From: Euprymna scolopes
Lineage: Eukaryota > Mollusca > Cephalopoda > Sepiida > Sepiolidae
Length of the DNA stretch: 20,063 nt
Assembly: GCA_024364805.1 (NCBI GenBank)
Contig: CM044501.1
Location: forward strand, 50,696,932 to 50,716,994
Reading direction: 5' to 3'
In this document: in pieces, positions 1 through 10,284 of the stretch
How the letters are laid out: each line of letters opens with the position of its first letter
Numbering within the stretch: the stretch's first letter is position 1
Position numbers and translations under genes: made by a program
Notes under the pieces: model-generated
Told to the model about the DNA's origin: nothing
The model's input: only the letters and a program-made list of their open reading frames with translations
Database searches by the model: none

Positions 1-1037
1 GCTGGAGTCCCACAGGGGTCAATCCTGGGCCCAACTCTCTCCCTGATCTAAATGAATGATCTCCCAAAACACATATTTAAATCATTCGTTGACATCTGTT
101 CTGATGACACGACCACCTATGGCAGCACATCTAAGGCCGAAAATGACAAATTCTCTCTGATACTCTCTTCTCTGATCTAGAGCGCGTGGTACAGTGGGGG
201 AAGAGGTGGCTGGTTACATTTAATGCATCTAAAACCAAACTCCTATCTTTACATCAACGCTCTGATCCCATCTGACATCAGTTGAAATGGATGGCTCTCG
301 TCTTCGTGAGGCTGCATGTTTAGACAAGCTTCTAAGTTTGGCCTTTGCCCCTGATCTGAAATTGAACACTACATCAAATCTGTTGCCCAGGTAGCTGGGA
401 AATGGTGGGATCCTTCTACCCCTCCAGAAGATATCACACTACTGATGCAATTCTCTATCAGTATAAAAGCCAAGTACGTCCAAGGATGGAGTACTGCTGC
501 CACATCTGGGCTGGAGCTGCTAAAAACAGCCTATTCTGCCTTGACAGAGTACAAAATAGACTTCGTGGCTTAGTCAGGGATGCCATTTTCTCTTCCCTGA
601 AACCTCTCTCCCACAGAAGAGACGTTGCGAGCCTGTCTTTGTTTTATCGTTATTTCCATGGCAAGTGCTCGTCCAATCTCCAATCTCTGGTCCCTAATCG
701 CCAATCTTTCATGAAAAACACCCGTCTAGCTGAAACTACTGTCAGTAATTTTCCCCACTCTTTATATGTGCCAAAATCAAAACGTAGATTCTATGAAAAA
801 AGCTTCTTTCTTAGAAGTGCATGCCTGTGGAACTCTCTTTCCGTTTGCCTGTTTCCCACCTGACTACAACTTGGATGTCTTCAAGTCCAACATAAATAAA
901 TTCATGGTGAATCGCCCCTTAAGTAAGACACTTTATCAAATCTCCAATACTAACGATTACTACAACACTATCCCATTGATTGCTGTACACGCAATAACCC
1001 TTATCCCTGAGTGGCTTCCGGGTCTTGATAAGTGGTG
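1..1037 (+). mobile_element. LINE fragment, reverse transcriptase C-terminal half (Jockey/CR1-like), dead
   Basis: Reverse-transcriptase ORF of a non-LTR retrotransposon, entering from beyond the window edge. Seen in order: AGVPQGSILGP (RT motif 4, about 1-33, frame 1); CSDDTTTY near 94-117, where the catalytic Y/F-A-DD box has become C-S-DD; DLERVVQWGKRWLVTFNASKT from 174 in frame 3 (thumb side); VRPRMEYCCHIWAGA near 475; LDRVQ near 540; LSHRRDVASLSLFYRYFHGKC near 610; FFLRSACLWNSL near 810. The last block, FKSNINKFMVN (about 880-915), is in frame 1. Frame therefore changes near 174, again between about 380 and 402, and near 835-860, and in-frame stops occur, so the copy cannot make protein. 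The 402-863 open stretch is only the longest intact piece. The wording of the C-terminal blocks matches LINE families common in invertebrate genomes. Exact clade is uncertain. The 3' end lies near 1037-1055, with only a short A run and no clear tail. Confidence 0.9.
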
Positions 1038-1055
1038 ATCCCCATGTAAACAAAA

Positions 1056-3060
1056 AATTCGAATGGTGGGTGAAAAAATGTTACCGATGAAATTGAGATA
1101 TGTCACAATGTAGTATGGAATATCAGTACATCTTTTAATTACTATTCAAAAAATTGTGATTTACTTGCGTTATTTTGACTCACAGTTCACGTGAATGCAT
1201 ATATAATTCGAACTATGAAAACTGGACTAATTTAAACGTTCACTTACTGTTAAAGAAACGGAACACAGTTGATATGCGAAAATAATAAAAATGACCAGCG
1301 AGCAAAAATTTTGTGAAGCTGTACAATGTTTGACTAAATTATTTATATCTCTCTTCCATAAGAAGTGGTAATGTTTGAATTTACAAGAAAGTAAAGAGGA
1401 CAATACAACTTTTGCAAACCTGGTAAATAAGCACTTTCACGATTTCCGGTTATCAGTCTTTAATGCTAATAATTTCGTATGTTTTGTATTTGCATAAAGA
1501 TTGGTGTCTAAAGCACGTCCTGAAATTAGTTCTTTATAAACCGGAAAATCAGCATTAGAACATTCCAGTAAATAATTGACGGTTTATTTACATGCATAAA
1601 GATCCGAATAATTTTAACGTCAGCGAAAATTTCGCAACGAGAAAAAGATTTCATCGTTAAAATCTGATAGTCAAAAGCCTCTCCCGTCAACTGTGCTTCG
1701 GTTGTGGGCAGACGCATTAGTACAGAGATTTCCCCTATAAAACTAAAATGATTTAAATGAGATCGTGTATAAATGTGTTCATTATACGACCAAAAAATAA
1801 TACGATAAAAAAGATGAGTACAATCTTAAATGTTACATGTTCACATACATTGCAGTAAAAAGAAAAGAAGTTCCGACTCAGTGAAACTGAAAGGATGCTA
1901 TGTTCAAAAGAAAATTCAGTTATCAAAAAATCAGATTCACTGCGCCCTCGCTGCTTACTATTGATTACTAATGTCGAGTGTGTTATTCATGTATTTCTTT
2001 CAGAAGAAAGTTATAAAAAATGGATTTGCTTTGCACCAAGATAATCTATACTGAACAGGCAGAATCAAGTGTATAAGCGTCGGATGACTAATTGTATACA
2101 CTATCAAAATTTTAAATTCGTTTAGAACACACATATGTGCTTGTGTTCAACAAGTTGCACTATTTGCCTATTTTGGTATCCCTATGAACTATTTTACTGT
2201 AGAAGTATCGCTACCTGTTCGCCAGTATTATAAGTGCGTCTTAGAATAAGTACTCCTTGTTTGTTTAGTGCGAGCACCTACAAAATTCGGTTTCCGATTA
2301 GTGCTATTATGCATGTGTAAGACGACGATCATCATCTTCATTTTTGTTTTTCTTATATTTCGACGATTATAATTTCCACTCGATTTTAAGGAGATTTGTT
2401 ATAGAAAGTAACATTAGCAGAATTACGAAGGGAATATTTATTCGATCTAATTAAATGTTTATATTGTAAGCATTTAAACATGAGGTATTTTTTCAATATG
2501 ACGAACGCCAAGGGGAAAAGGTTGGGAGCAAGTAGGGTTGATAGAGAAATTCAGCGCAGCGTTGAATAATTTTACAAAAACACAATGTGCAATTGTTATA
2601 TATTAACATATCAATAATTTTAAGAAACTGTAGGGGTATGCCACAGTCTTCTCTAATCTTTTGTCATTTTCAAAAATTTTTAGGGAATAAGTGATAAAAC
2701 AACTTTACATTGACAATCTGGCCTAGTGATTTGTAATAATGTCTCTACTAATATCCGTCGTTTTGATAAGTGTTGGTTGTTGCGGTCTTCGATGAGTGGA
2801 TTATTTTTACTTTAGAGCTTGAAGCTTCATGCAAAACTGTATGATGAACGTGCAAATACAAAATATTTATACATGATTTACTGATGAAATGCTTTTTTCG
2901 TAACTAACCGGTTTACTATGAGATACCACTTTATTGTCTTTGGTAACAGTTACTTATGGTACGGTTTTTGTTCCGTTTTATTTATTAAAAAGTTAGATGT
3001 TATTCTGTGTTTATAGTTAAGTAGTTTCTTTTTATTAACATATTTTCACCTGGTCAAGCT
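1056..3060. other. AT-rich stretch without a recognisable gene
   Basis: No conserved protein motif, RNA gene or transposon end could be recognised on either strand. A 63-codon minus-strand open frame at 1526-1717 has no recognisable domain or splice context. Confidence 0.6.
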
Positions 3061-3070
3061 GATTAGAGTT

Positions 3071-3071
3071 T

Positions 3072-3129
<58 letters not shown>
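3071..3129. repeat. (AT)n microsatellite
   Basis: Almost pure AT dinucleotide run, directly visible. Confidence 0.98.
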
Positions 3130-3131
<2 letters not shown>

Positions 3132-3290
3132 GTATATTTAAAAGTCAAGATATTATTCTATGTTTATAGCTAAGCAGTGTCTTTTTTAACACAGTTTCAA
3201 CGACTGTTTTCTTTTAAAAGTATCAATAAACTAATACATTACAATAAACTCTGCTCTTTAGACTGTAGGTCTAAGTACCTCTACAAAATA

Positions 3291-4595
3291 TACACATGAG
3301 AAAACAAATGGGCCAATTGTGAAAGAAGGAAGAAATCGATTTTGCATTATTTGTCCATGCCTTTTTGTTAATTTTTACTGAAAAGTTCTATTTTGCAGAT
3401 CATTATTATTATAGCATATAATAATAAGTGAAAAAATTCATTCTATAAATGTTAAGACCGCATCTTGGCGAGAATATAAACACCGAATTGCAGGATTAAG
3501 GCAGTCCAAAATGACTTACAAGCAGATTTGTTTATGTTTTAAGAAAAGAAAATGCGAAAACATCTATTTCTGTAATGAAGTGAATTGGTCAAAGGCTCGA
3601 AGTCGAACGCTTAGTAAAAGGGAAATCTGGATCCGGTCGCCCTAGAGTATCCACTTTGAAGGACGACCACATGCTTAAATTAACTGTTTCGAAGGATCGA
3701 AAGAAAACATGTTGACCATAGCAAAGGATTCAAGACAGATACTATATCTAGACGAATCAAAGAAATAGGGGTTTCTTCTAAAAGTTGTGGAAAGGAGCCA
3801 TTTTTATCTAAGAACATCAATTATAGAAAGAGATTTTTCTCGTGTTATGGCAGGAAAGATACAAACTGGTTCAGGAATTTTTCTGGTTAGATGAATTAAG
3901 ATTTTGTCTTGTTAGTGATGCTCCTGATGCGCACGAACGGTGCAATCGAAGAACTGGGGAAAAATTTATGACAATTGGCATAAAAATGACAGTTAAACAC
4001 TGGAATGAAGGGATAATGGTATGGGGAACTTTTACTTCAGCAGGAGTTGGGGAACTTATTAGATGTAAGGAGTCAATCAATGCAAAAGAATACATTCGAA
4101 TATTAGAAACATGACTGTTATCAAGTATTCAGAAGCTGAGAATATCCCAGAACATTATTTTTCAACATGAGAAAACACCCTGCACACACTGCTAAAGTCA
4201 CAAAAATGTTTTTCTGATAATTCAATTGATGTGATATTTTGGCCAGGTGAAAGCTCCAATTTAAAACCAATTGGGAATATTTGATTCATCATATCTTGTG
4301 CATTGGCTGTAAGAACTTTTTCGAATAATGACAAACTGTTGAGAGTTGTTCAAAGCGGATGAAATGGCACCTCTTCTTCACAGTGTTCCAGTTTAGTTAA
4401 GAGCATGTCTGCAAGGATTAATCTGTTAAATAAAAAGGGAATGCAATTCTTTCTGAAGCAATATTAAAGTAAATGTCTTGTTCTGTGTTATTAGTCTCGT
4501 CTAAGTTTCCTTGTTCAATTGTTCTTTGTTCAATATAGCTTTTAGTGCAATAAAATGTATAAGATTTCTTTGGCCTATTTTTCTTTTGCTCACGA

Positions 4596-4600
<5 letters not shown>
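3291..4600 (+). mobile_element. Tc1-like DNA transposon, about 1.3 kb, inactive
   Basis: The size is typical for Tc1 elements. The left end, starting TACACATGAGAAAACAAAT and followed by GGGCC, matches the reverse complement of the right end (TACATTCGTGAGCAAAAG, then AAAAATAGGCC) with a few indels, giving decayed terminal inverted repeats of roughly 30-35 bp (about 3291-3320 and 4568-4600). Both ends show TA, the Tc1 target. The interior holds a broken transposase on the plus strand (separate entry). The right end passes straight into a (TA)n tract, so the exact outer base there is ambiguous. No intact relative is present in the window. Confidence 0.8.
3484..4284 (+). pseudogene. Tc1-family transposase pseudogene
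   Basis: Transposase of the IS630/Tc1/mariner superfamily, which cuts and joins transposon ends at TA sites. N-terminal helix-turn-helix block RIAGLRQSKMTYKQI starts at 3484. A GRPR minor-groove motif lies near 3638-3650, followed by VSTLKDDHMLKLTVSKDRKKT. ISRRIKEIGVSSK and PFLSKNINYRKR lie near 3745-3830. The longest open piece (3842-4114, 90 codons, starting at GTG) holds the catalytic core: LDE with the first Asp, then GIMVWGTFTSAGVGELI and INAKEYIRILE. The second catalytic position reads QHEKTPC, so Asp is replaced by Glu. Downstream, NLKPIGNI stands where the family has NPIEN, so the third acidic residue is Gly. Frame changes occur in the N-terminal part, near 3840-3880 and near 4180 (one extra base beside the PCHTAK block), plus stops. 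The gene is dead on both frame and active-site grounds. Confidence 0.88.
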
Positions 4601-4644
<44 letters not shown>

Positions 4645-4650
4645 CATATA
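4598..4650. repeat. (TA)n microsatellite abutting Tc1 end
   Basis: TA run that begins at the right terminal repeat of the Tc1-like element and ends in GTATATACATATA. Confidence 0.97.
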
Positions 4651-5470
4651 GGAGTAATTTTAACGTTATAAAATTGTTAATTTTAGAATATATTAAAGAC
4701 CTTAAAATAGTTTCAATTGTAAACTGATGTTATAAGGAGAAAATGAAATACGCAGAAAAACGATTTGTAAAATGCTGATATAAAAAAAGCAATGTTGCTA
4801 TTATTTGCATATTTTTAACGCGAAAAGTCTTAACATACCTTTATTGGCACAATCCGACCTTTGCCCTCGTGGAAATGCAAATAAATACAATTTTATCTAT
4901 TCTATTTTTGTAATACATGAATATAAAATTTACTTATTTATTTTAATGTCAACATTCATCGGCAAATTATGCAAAAATTATTAGTGTATTTTATTATTTT
5001 ATTTAATTTTTCATAATAAACATTTTTATCCGGGGGGAGGAGAAATATATACTTTAATCATGTTTCTTTATTTTGTTTTAATTGTTGATAGATAATGTTT
5101 AGCAAACAAATTTTTTGGTACTCTTATTTTCATTCAATCATTGCTCAGGCTCTGGCAATGACCAAATTAAGCTGAGTGAAGTAAAAGACGAATTTCCAAA
5201 CAAATAAACCGGAAAGTAACAGAAATAAAATAAATACAAAATAACAAACACCTTCCATAAATTTACTGAATATATTTTTAAGAAACGTTGCATTTTTTAT
5301 TTGTTAAATATTATTTATTGTCTTTTTTGTCATCTTTTATATTCAATAAAAGTTGTTTTTGTTTCAAACAACGAGGAATGTTTTTAACCGTAAATTAATA
5401 CGTAAATGTATAGTTTTTTCAAGAAAACTCACATATTTATGGTGTTTTGTAAAAAATATTCACTGAATAT
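4651..5470. other. AT-rich stretch without a recognisable gene
   Basis: Long T and A runs, one GGGGGG tract near 5034 and no supported gene, RNA or repeat end. Confidence 0.6.
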
Positions 5471-5477
5471 TTTGTAG

Positions 5478-5541
5478 CCCGAAATTGATTTTATTTTCGA
5501 AGAAAAGATGAATGAATTTTATGAGATCCATAAATTGTTAG
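5478..5541 (+). CDS. Candidate host coding exon (kinase-like N-lobe start?)
   Basis: A 64-base open segment sits between TTTTGTAG (acceptor, AG at 5476-5477) and GTAAGTAC (strong donor from 5542). Read from 5478 it gives PEIDFIFEEK then MNEFYEIHKLLG, the last Gly codon being split by the intron. The acidic and aromatic lead-in followed by YEIHKLLG resembles the start of a protein kinase domain, just before the glycine-rich loop (hydrophobic, two to three residues, L-G-x-G), but this is a short match and only an inference. An alternative reading uses the ATG at 5508 (A at -3) as the first codon of a first coding exon. No second exon could be found downstream in the window, which is possible because cephalopod introns are often many kb. 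Chance occurrence of such an open segment in AT-rich DNA is quite possible. Confidence 0.27.
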
Positions 5542-5689
5542 GTAAGTACAGAATTTTCTCAATAAACCTTCAAAATTTTTGTCAACAAATGTTTTGTCTC
5601 CACAAAAATTCAATTAGATATGTACCTGGAAGCTCTTCGGTTAATTTCGCATTCTTTCCTGTTTCGCCATTTTGCTTCCTTCCACATTT

Positions 5690-5985
5690 TTCGACGTGAT
5701 TCGTTGTTGCGTTGGTGGCGGGGTTTGCAAATCGCGACTATGATTCATAATCAGTTGAAAAATCCTTCCCACCCAATTTTGTTATATGCCTTCCAACAGT
5801 CGGATGCGACTGTGATCCTCGGCAGAATATCATTGTTTATTATTGGAAGGAATTTAGCGTTTCGGTTTGGTAAGATTTAGCGTATCAACCTTTCAACAAC
5901 GCTCGGCTTTATCTAGTGATTGCCGGTCGATTTCGAGCAACGATTAACAGAGAATCCAGAGGATCCGGGTAAATTTCTACAAGAG
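5690..5985. other. CpG-richer patch with no recognised gene
   Basis: The base composition differs clearly from its surroundings: many CG dinucleotides and blocks such as TGGCGGGG and GCCGGTCGATTTCG. A plus-strand open frame covers 5620-5880 (86 codons) but shows no domain I know. A possible donor, CCGG/GTAAAT, lies near 5968. It could be an old regulatory region, an untranslated exon or a small unrecognised repeat. Confidence 0.35.
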
Positions 5986-6410
5986 TACTGTTTTTTAAAC
6001 AAATTATGTGTCTTATTTTATTTTCAGTCTTTTTTTTTTTGTTTTTTGTTTTTTTTTTTACAATTATTTTTGTACTAAATTTTTCTTTTAATTGTTTTTT
6101 TAGGAAAGGTTAAATGTGATTTTTATTTATTCTTTATTCTAAAATATTTTAAAAGGTTTGTGCATCTTGAACCGCATCAGCCGCATACGAGGCCATTCTG
6201 TGCAATGATGCATCTAATTCTAGATGTAATGCAATTCATTTTTGGATCCTTGACTTTTTGTTTGACACATAAAAAACTAATTCGGGCGTCTACTGTTGTT
6301 TGTCTAAATTAATAAATTCATAGTGCTGTTAGTTTCCTTGCTTTTCATTTATTATCTAGTTTTTTAAGAAAGAAGATGAGAAGTAAACTGTTGATTCAAA
6401 ATGTTTTTTT
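5986..6410. other. Poly-T tracts and AT-rich DNA, no gene
   Basis: T-rich runs at about 6028-6060, then unassigned sequence. A short GC-richer patch (CCGCATCAGCCGCATACGAGG, near 6172) is not explained. Confidence 0.5.
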
Positions 6411-6419
6411 ATTTATTTA

Positions 6420-6500
6420 CGCATGCGCAGACTTTTTGAAACCGTAACTCGTAAACCGGAATTTGTCAACCGGAAGCGGATGGACGGTTTCAACACACAA
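6420..6500. promoter_or_regulatory. Candidate promoter cluster: NRF1-like and ETS-like sites
   Basis: ACGCATGCGCAG at 6420-6431 matches the palindromic NRF1 consensus core (GCATGCGC). AACCGGAAGCGG near 6468-6479 matches the ETS core CCGGAAG, and a weaker AACCGGAA lies at about 6454. An inverted pair TTGAAACCGT (6436-6445) and ACGGTTTCAA (6484-6493) encloses the ETS-like sites. Such clusters are typical of CpG-type housekeeping promoters in animals. No transcript or reading frame can be tied to it here, so function is inferred. Confidence 0.35.
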
Positions 6501-6789
6501 GCAAGATGCTTTGTGTTATATATATATATATGGACATTTTATTATTGAAATCCTTTTCAGATGAGTAGTTTATATTTTTATTTGCTTAATTATTTACGGA
6601 CAATTATACAAGTTTTTAAGTTGTTATTTCGCAAAGTTTCCTCTGGCCATCGTCATGTAATAAACCGTTATCGGATAGGAATGCTGAATCTCTTAGCTGT
6701 ACCTCAGTAATTACTGCCATCAAGTTGACGAGGATAATAGTCCGCAAATATATACATAAATAAATATATATACATCGGTAAGGTAACTG

Positions 6790-6901
<112 letters not shown>

Positions 6902-7000
6902 ATTTTTAAAAGTTCGATGAATTATTTTTAAATAGGAAAATTATACTTTTAATATTATGGTCAGACCGATATACAACAAAAACTCGAATTTATAAGTATA

Positions 7001-7215
7001 TACAGGGTGGTCAAAATGTCAGATAACACGTTAAAGGTAGAAAAAACAATATGATCCATTATAATCTTATATAGGGATCTTACCCCTCCTGATTTCTGGC
7101 TTTGGGGCTATGTAAAGGATAGCGTTTATGGCAAGAAGCCTGATACAATAGCGTCTTTAAAGTTATTTATTGAAGAGGAGATTGCGATGTTACCTGACTT
7201 TTTGACCACCCTGTA
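7001..7215 (+). mobile_element. Short mariner-superfamily deletion derivative (MITE-like)
   Basis: Perfect inverted ends, CAGGGTGGTCAAAA at 7003 and TTTTGACCACCCTG ending at 7213, are each bounded by TA, the duplicated target of the Tc1/mariner superfamily. Similarity continues inward (TGTCAGATAACA against the reverse complement TGTTACCTGAC). Total length is only about 211 bp plus TA. Most of the interior of an autonomous parent is gone, but the end of its transposase is kept (separate entry), so this is a deletion derivative rather than an unrelated MITE. Confidence 0.92.
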
Positions 7216-7216
7216 G
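7076..7216 (+). pseudogene. Transposase C-terminal remnant inside the deletion derivative
   Basis: An open frame of 46 codons begins DLTPPDFWLWGYVKDSVYGK, followed by KPDTIASLKLFIEEEI and LPDFLTTL, and its stop lies in the right terminal repeat. DLTPPDFWLWGYVK matches the block around the third catalytic acidic residue (DL-x-P-x-D) of mariner-superfamily transposases with DDD catalysis; the Asp is kept. The first two catalytic residues and the DNA-binding domain are absent because the 5' part was removed. There is no start codon or promoter for this piece. The lack of stops suggests the deletion copy is not very old. Confidence 0.88.
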
Positions 7217-7568
7217 ATAGATACTAGTCATGCACGTGTTCCGATGTGTCTCAGCGGATCTCAATATTTATTTTAATTTGAAATGTTTTTTTTATCAATA
7301 ATAGCCTTTAATATTTTTGTAAAGAAGTAAAAATGCTTCTAATTTTTCCATCTAATTTATATGCTTGTTTTTTTTTCTTATGTACAGGGATACATATCTA
7401 AATTAAATTCCTCCGTTTGAGAACATATGACACTTTTGCTGAATGTTGACAGACACGTAAATAAATATTAGAGAGTGTCCGAATTGACATAGAATTAGAA
7501 CCAGACGAATACAAGTACAGCTAAAAAGATATATAAATGTCTGGTTCGCTTTGTTATCAGACCAACTA

Positions 7569-7604
<36 letters not shown>

Positions 7605-7646
7605 CACTCTCTCTTTCTCTCTTTCTCTCTCTCTCTATATATATAC

Positions 7647-7679
<33 letters not shown>
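7569..7679. repeat. Compound (AC)n-(CT)n-(TA)n microsatellite
   Basis: Three dinucleotide blocks follow one another: AC (7569-7604), CT with TTT interruptions (7605-7637) and TA/TACATA (7637-7678). Confidence 0.97.
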
Positions 7680-8555
7680 AGTTAGAAAATCATTTCTTGT
7701 AAGGCATGAAAATTGTTAAACGAAATTATAAACTTTAAAAATGAAGGTAAAAGAGATGATTTAGAATTTACTAATTTTCAGAGTGCAATTTTGTAAACTT
7801 TAATAAACAAGGTATAAACATTTAATTTTAATTGAATTCAAAAATTACATTAGATTTCTTTTATGTTTTGTGTATTTTGATTACTTAAAAACTATATGTA
7901 CATTATTCGATTATTCAGCAATTAATGACAAAGATATCTAACTTTCAACTGATATTTTTAAGTTCTAGCATTCTACTTTTGTAAAAATATAAGGTTATTT
8001 GTAAGAAACATGATTAGCTCTTATTTTAAACATAAGTGAAAAATAAAAAGTATATACAATTAAATATTTTCTTTACTTCTATTTGTCTTGTATCTTTAGT
8101 TTCCCACTCTTTCTCTCAGCTTATATATATTTTATCTGTGATAGTGAACACTGTATTTAAGACTTTGTAAGAGTAAAATTATATTATAACATGAAACAGC
8201 TGTATTTAAAGCATTACGTAATAAAGATTCAGCATTTAACACGTTCCATATAGCTTACTGTCATATTGATCTCATATGTTCTCTCTATCGAATTGATCAC
8301 TATTTTTGTAGCATATATTATTTACCGAGTATCCTACTATATTAATAATTTATTGCTCTAGAGTTTGTTTCATATTCTTTACCGAAATTATTAACATCAA
8401 AGAAATATGTAAAAAAAGTGTGTTCAACTGATTTCTAATGAAACTTATTTCTTTATCTCTCATTATTCGAGGCCTTATTTGTTTAAAATCACTTTCTGAC
8501 AAAATGCAATGAATAAAACAAAAAACAATTTCATTAGTGAGAAATGAACCTAATA
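7680..8555. other. AT-rich stretch without a recognisable gene
   Basis: Nothing supported on either strand: no conserved protein words, structured RNA or transposon termini. Confidence 0.6.
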
Positions 8556-8560
8556 AAATC

Positions 8561-8815
8561 AGGAAGCTTCCAGGGCTCTTCTAAAAGCAGTAAATAAAAT
8601 TAAGGAGGCCTCTAGAGCACTACTAAAATTCATTTTATCGCCTTCCCATGAGAAATTTATTTTTCAAGTTGGCAATGAAAAAAATAAAACTCAGACGGTC
8701 TCAAGAGCGTTACGGAAAGCACTAAATAATAGTAAGCAGGCCTCCAGAAAAAATGTAAGTTTCAAGTGATCAGTGGAAAAAACTCAGGAAGCCTTTAGAA
8801 ATTTAGGAGACGTCC
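8561..8815. repeat. Degraded tandem repeat with palindromic cores
   Basis: The module AGGNNGCCTCCAGAGC-like recurs at 8561, 8603, 8693, 8735, 8786 and 8805. Spacing is 42 bp within the first two pairs, and 132 bp separates equivalent members (8561 to 8693, 8603 to 8735). Flanking text also repeats (TAAAAGCAGTAAATAA against GAAAGCACTAAATAATA; TTCAAGTTGGCAATGA against TTCAAGTGATCAGTGG). Cores are palindromic: GGAAGCTTCC at 8562, GAGGCCTC at 8605, AGACGGTCT at 8693, AGGCCT at 8738 and GACGTC at 8809. No coding potential was seen. Confidence 0.7.
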
Positions 8816-8862
8816 AGTTCACCGATAAAATTATTTAACTACTACTATAATTCTTATTTCTA

Positions 8863-9640
8863 AATAAAACTCCCCGATGATGTTACGGAATTTTGTGTAT
8901 ATAACAGTGTCTTTCCGTTGCAATTTAGATTTTGTTGTTTTTTCATATGGGTAGACTTCTGCAGAAGTATCTTATTTTCTTATTAAAAACTAACTTATCT
9001 TGCATTTGGTAATATTAATAAGTTATACACTACGTTTCATTGTAAGAAAAACACTTTAAAATAAATTAAAACACAGCAACGCATCCATGTAGGTATGAAA
9101 AGTAACTCATCGATCCTTTGACGCTTAGTACGTAATAATGTTTTTACGTGAAATGTGTTGGTTTAAAAGATAACCAATCTACACAAGCAGGTATCTAAAG
9201 TACTAATAACTAATAAAAACTAATCAATGATCGTACGTGAGATTTTTCTAGCACGACACTTTTCTCGTCACGGCTAATATTTTGCTTGATTTTTTCATAT
9301 AGATAGAATTTTTAAAAGTACCTTATTTTCTTATTAAAGATTGACTTATCTTTCCAGTGGTAACAGTATTGTTTACAATACTTTTATTTGTTAAAAAAAA
9401 CTTTAAATAAATGAAAATATAAAGAATTATCTATGTAGATAAATTACTAACTTATCTTTCCATTTGATACGTAAGCAGATGGTTTCACCTTAAATGCCTT
9501 CGTTTAAAAGATCATCGATCTACACGAATGTATCACTAGGGTACTAATAAAACCAAGTTTAAAACCTCTCATCTGGTTTATAAGTATAAAAATATTTTCT
9601 AGAACAACGTCACAAAGGAACCAACATTTTGACAAACAGT
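8863..9640. repeat. Diverged ~350-bp tandem repeat, about 2.3 copies
   Basis: Landmarks recur in the same order at 8863-9211, 9212-9546 and, partly, 9547-9640. AATAAAACT occurs at 8863 and AATAAAAACT at 9212. TTTTTCATAT with TAGA follows at about 8939 and 9291. CTTATTTTCTTATTAAA lies near 8970 and 9323. GTTTAAAAGAT and ATCTACAC follow near 9162 and 9503, then GTACTAATAA at 9200 and 9541. Offsets are 335-352 bp. Copies differ by many substitutions and indels, so the array is old. There is no reading frame of note. Confidence 0.8.
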
Positions 9641-10085
9641 CACAGTGTTTTAGCAATATATAAATATAATTTTTTACTTTCTATTGGAATATTCGTGTCT
9701 CTACTCCTCTATTTCTCTATCATTATCTGTATTTCTCACCGTCCTTCAACTATGCAATAATCTCATTTATTTAATGCCTTAAAAATTAAAAATCTTAACA
9801 TTTTCAAAATTGTAAATAACTTGTTCAAAGAAAAACTTTTAAATCTTCTAAAGAACAAAAGTATTTAAATTAGATAAGGAACAACTTTTTTTTTAGATTC
9901 TATTAACAAAATATAAAGTAAATAATGAAAAACTCAAAATTAAAATTAAAACATCCAAAACCAAGCAAAATGTGATAAAACAAATAAAATAGAAGAGATG
10001 GCCACTTATGTTCTCGCAAAGTTAAAGCGCTTATTAGATTAGATGAAAGTAGTAAAAATATTTTTGTGCTAGCGTTAGCGAGAAC
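9641..10085. other. AT-rich stretch without a recognisable gene
   Basis: No gene, RNA or repeat end recognised between the tandem array and the next microsatellite. Confidence 0.55.
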
Positions 10086-10230
10086 AATATATATGCATAT
10101 ACATATGTATATACATATATATACATACATATATATATATATACATATATACATATATATATGTATATATATATACATATGTATATACAGATATATATGT
10201 ACATATATATACATGCATATATATACATAC

Positions 10231-10273
<43 letters not shown>

Positions 10274-10279
10274 TATGAA
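10086..10279. repeat. (TATACATA)n/(TA)n compound microsatellite
   Basis: About 190 bp of TA with regularly placed CA steps, ending in pure TA next to a PLE fragment. Confidence 0.97.
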
Positions 10280-10284
10280 CTCTA

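Noticed and set aside
101-115. CTGATGA in the LINE at the window start
   Set aside because: It encodes the reverse-transcriptase DD motif; no GAAA box or stem follows.
1526-1717. 63-codon minus-strand frame
   Set aside because: No domain, no splice context, length expected by chance; kept as unassigned sequence.
2881-2915. CTGATGA followed by TTCGTAAC, considered as another hammerhead core
   Set aside because: The second box is GTAA rather than GAAA and no helix II forms between the boxes.
5620-5880. 86-codon plus-strand frame in the CpG-richer patch
   Set aside because: Residue pattern resembles no family I know, and the frame has no start context or splice partner; described only as a composition anomaly.
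7403-7680. Minus-strand open frames of 81 and 61 codons
   Set aside because: They translate CT, AC and TA microsatellite repeats into ERER, VCVCVC and YIYI runs; low-complexity artefacts.
8561-9640. CRISPR-like array
   Set aside because: Repeats are diverged, spacing irregular, and the context is animal DNA; this is tandem repeat decay.
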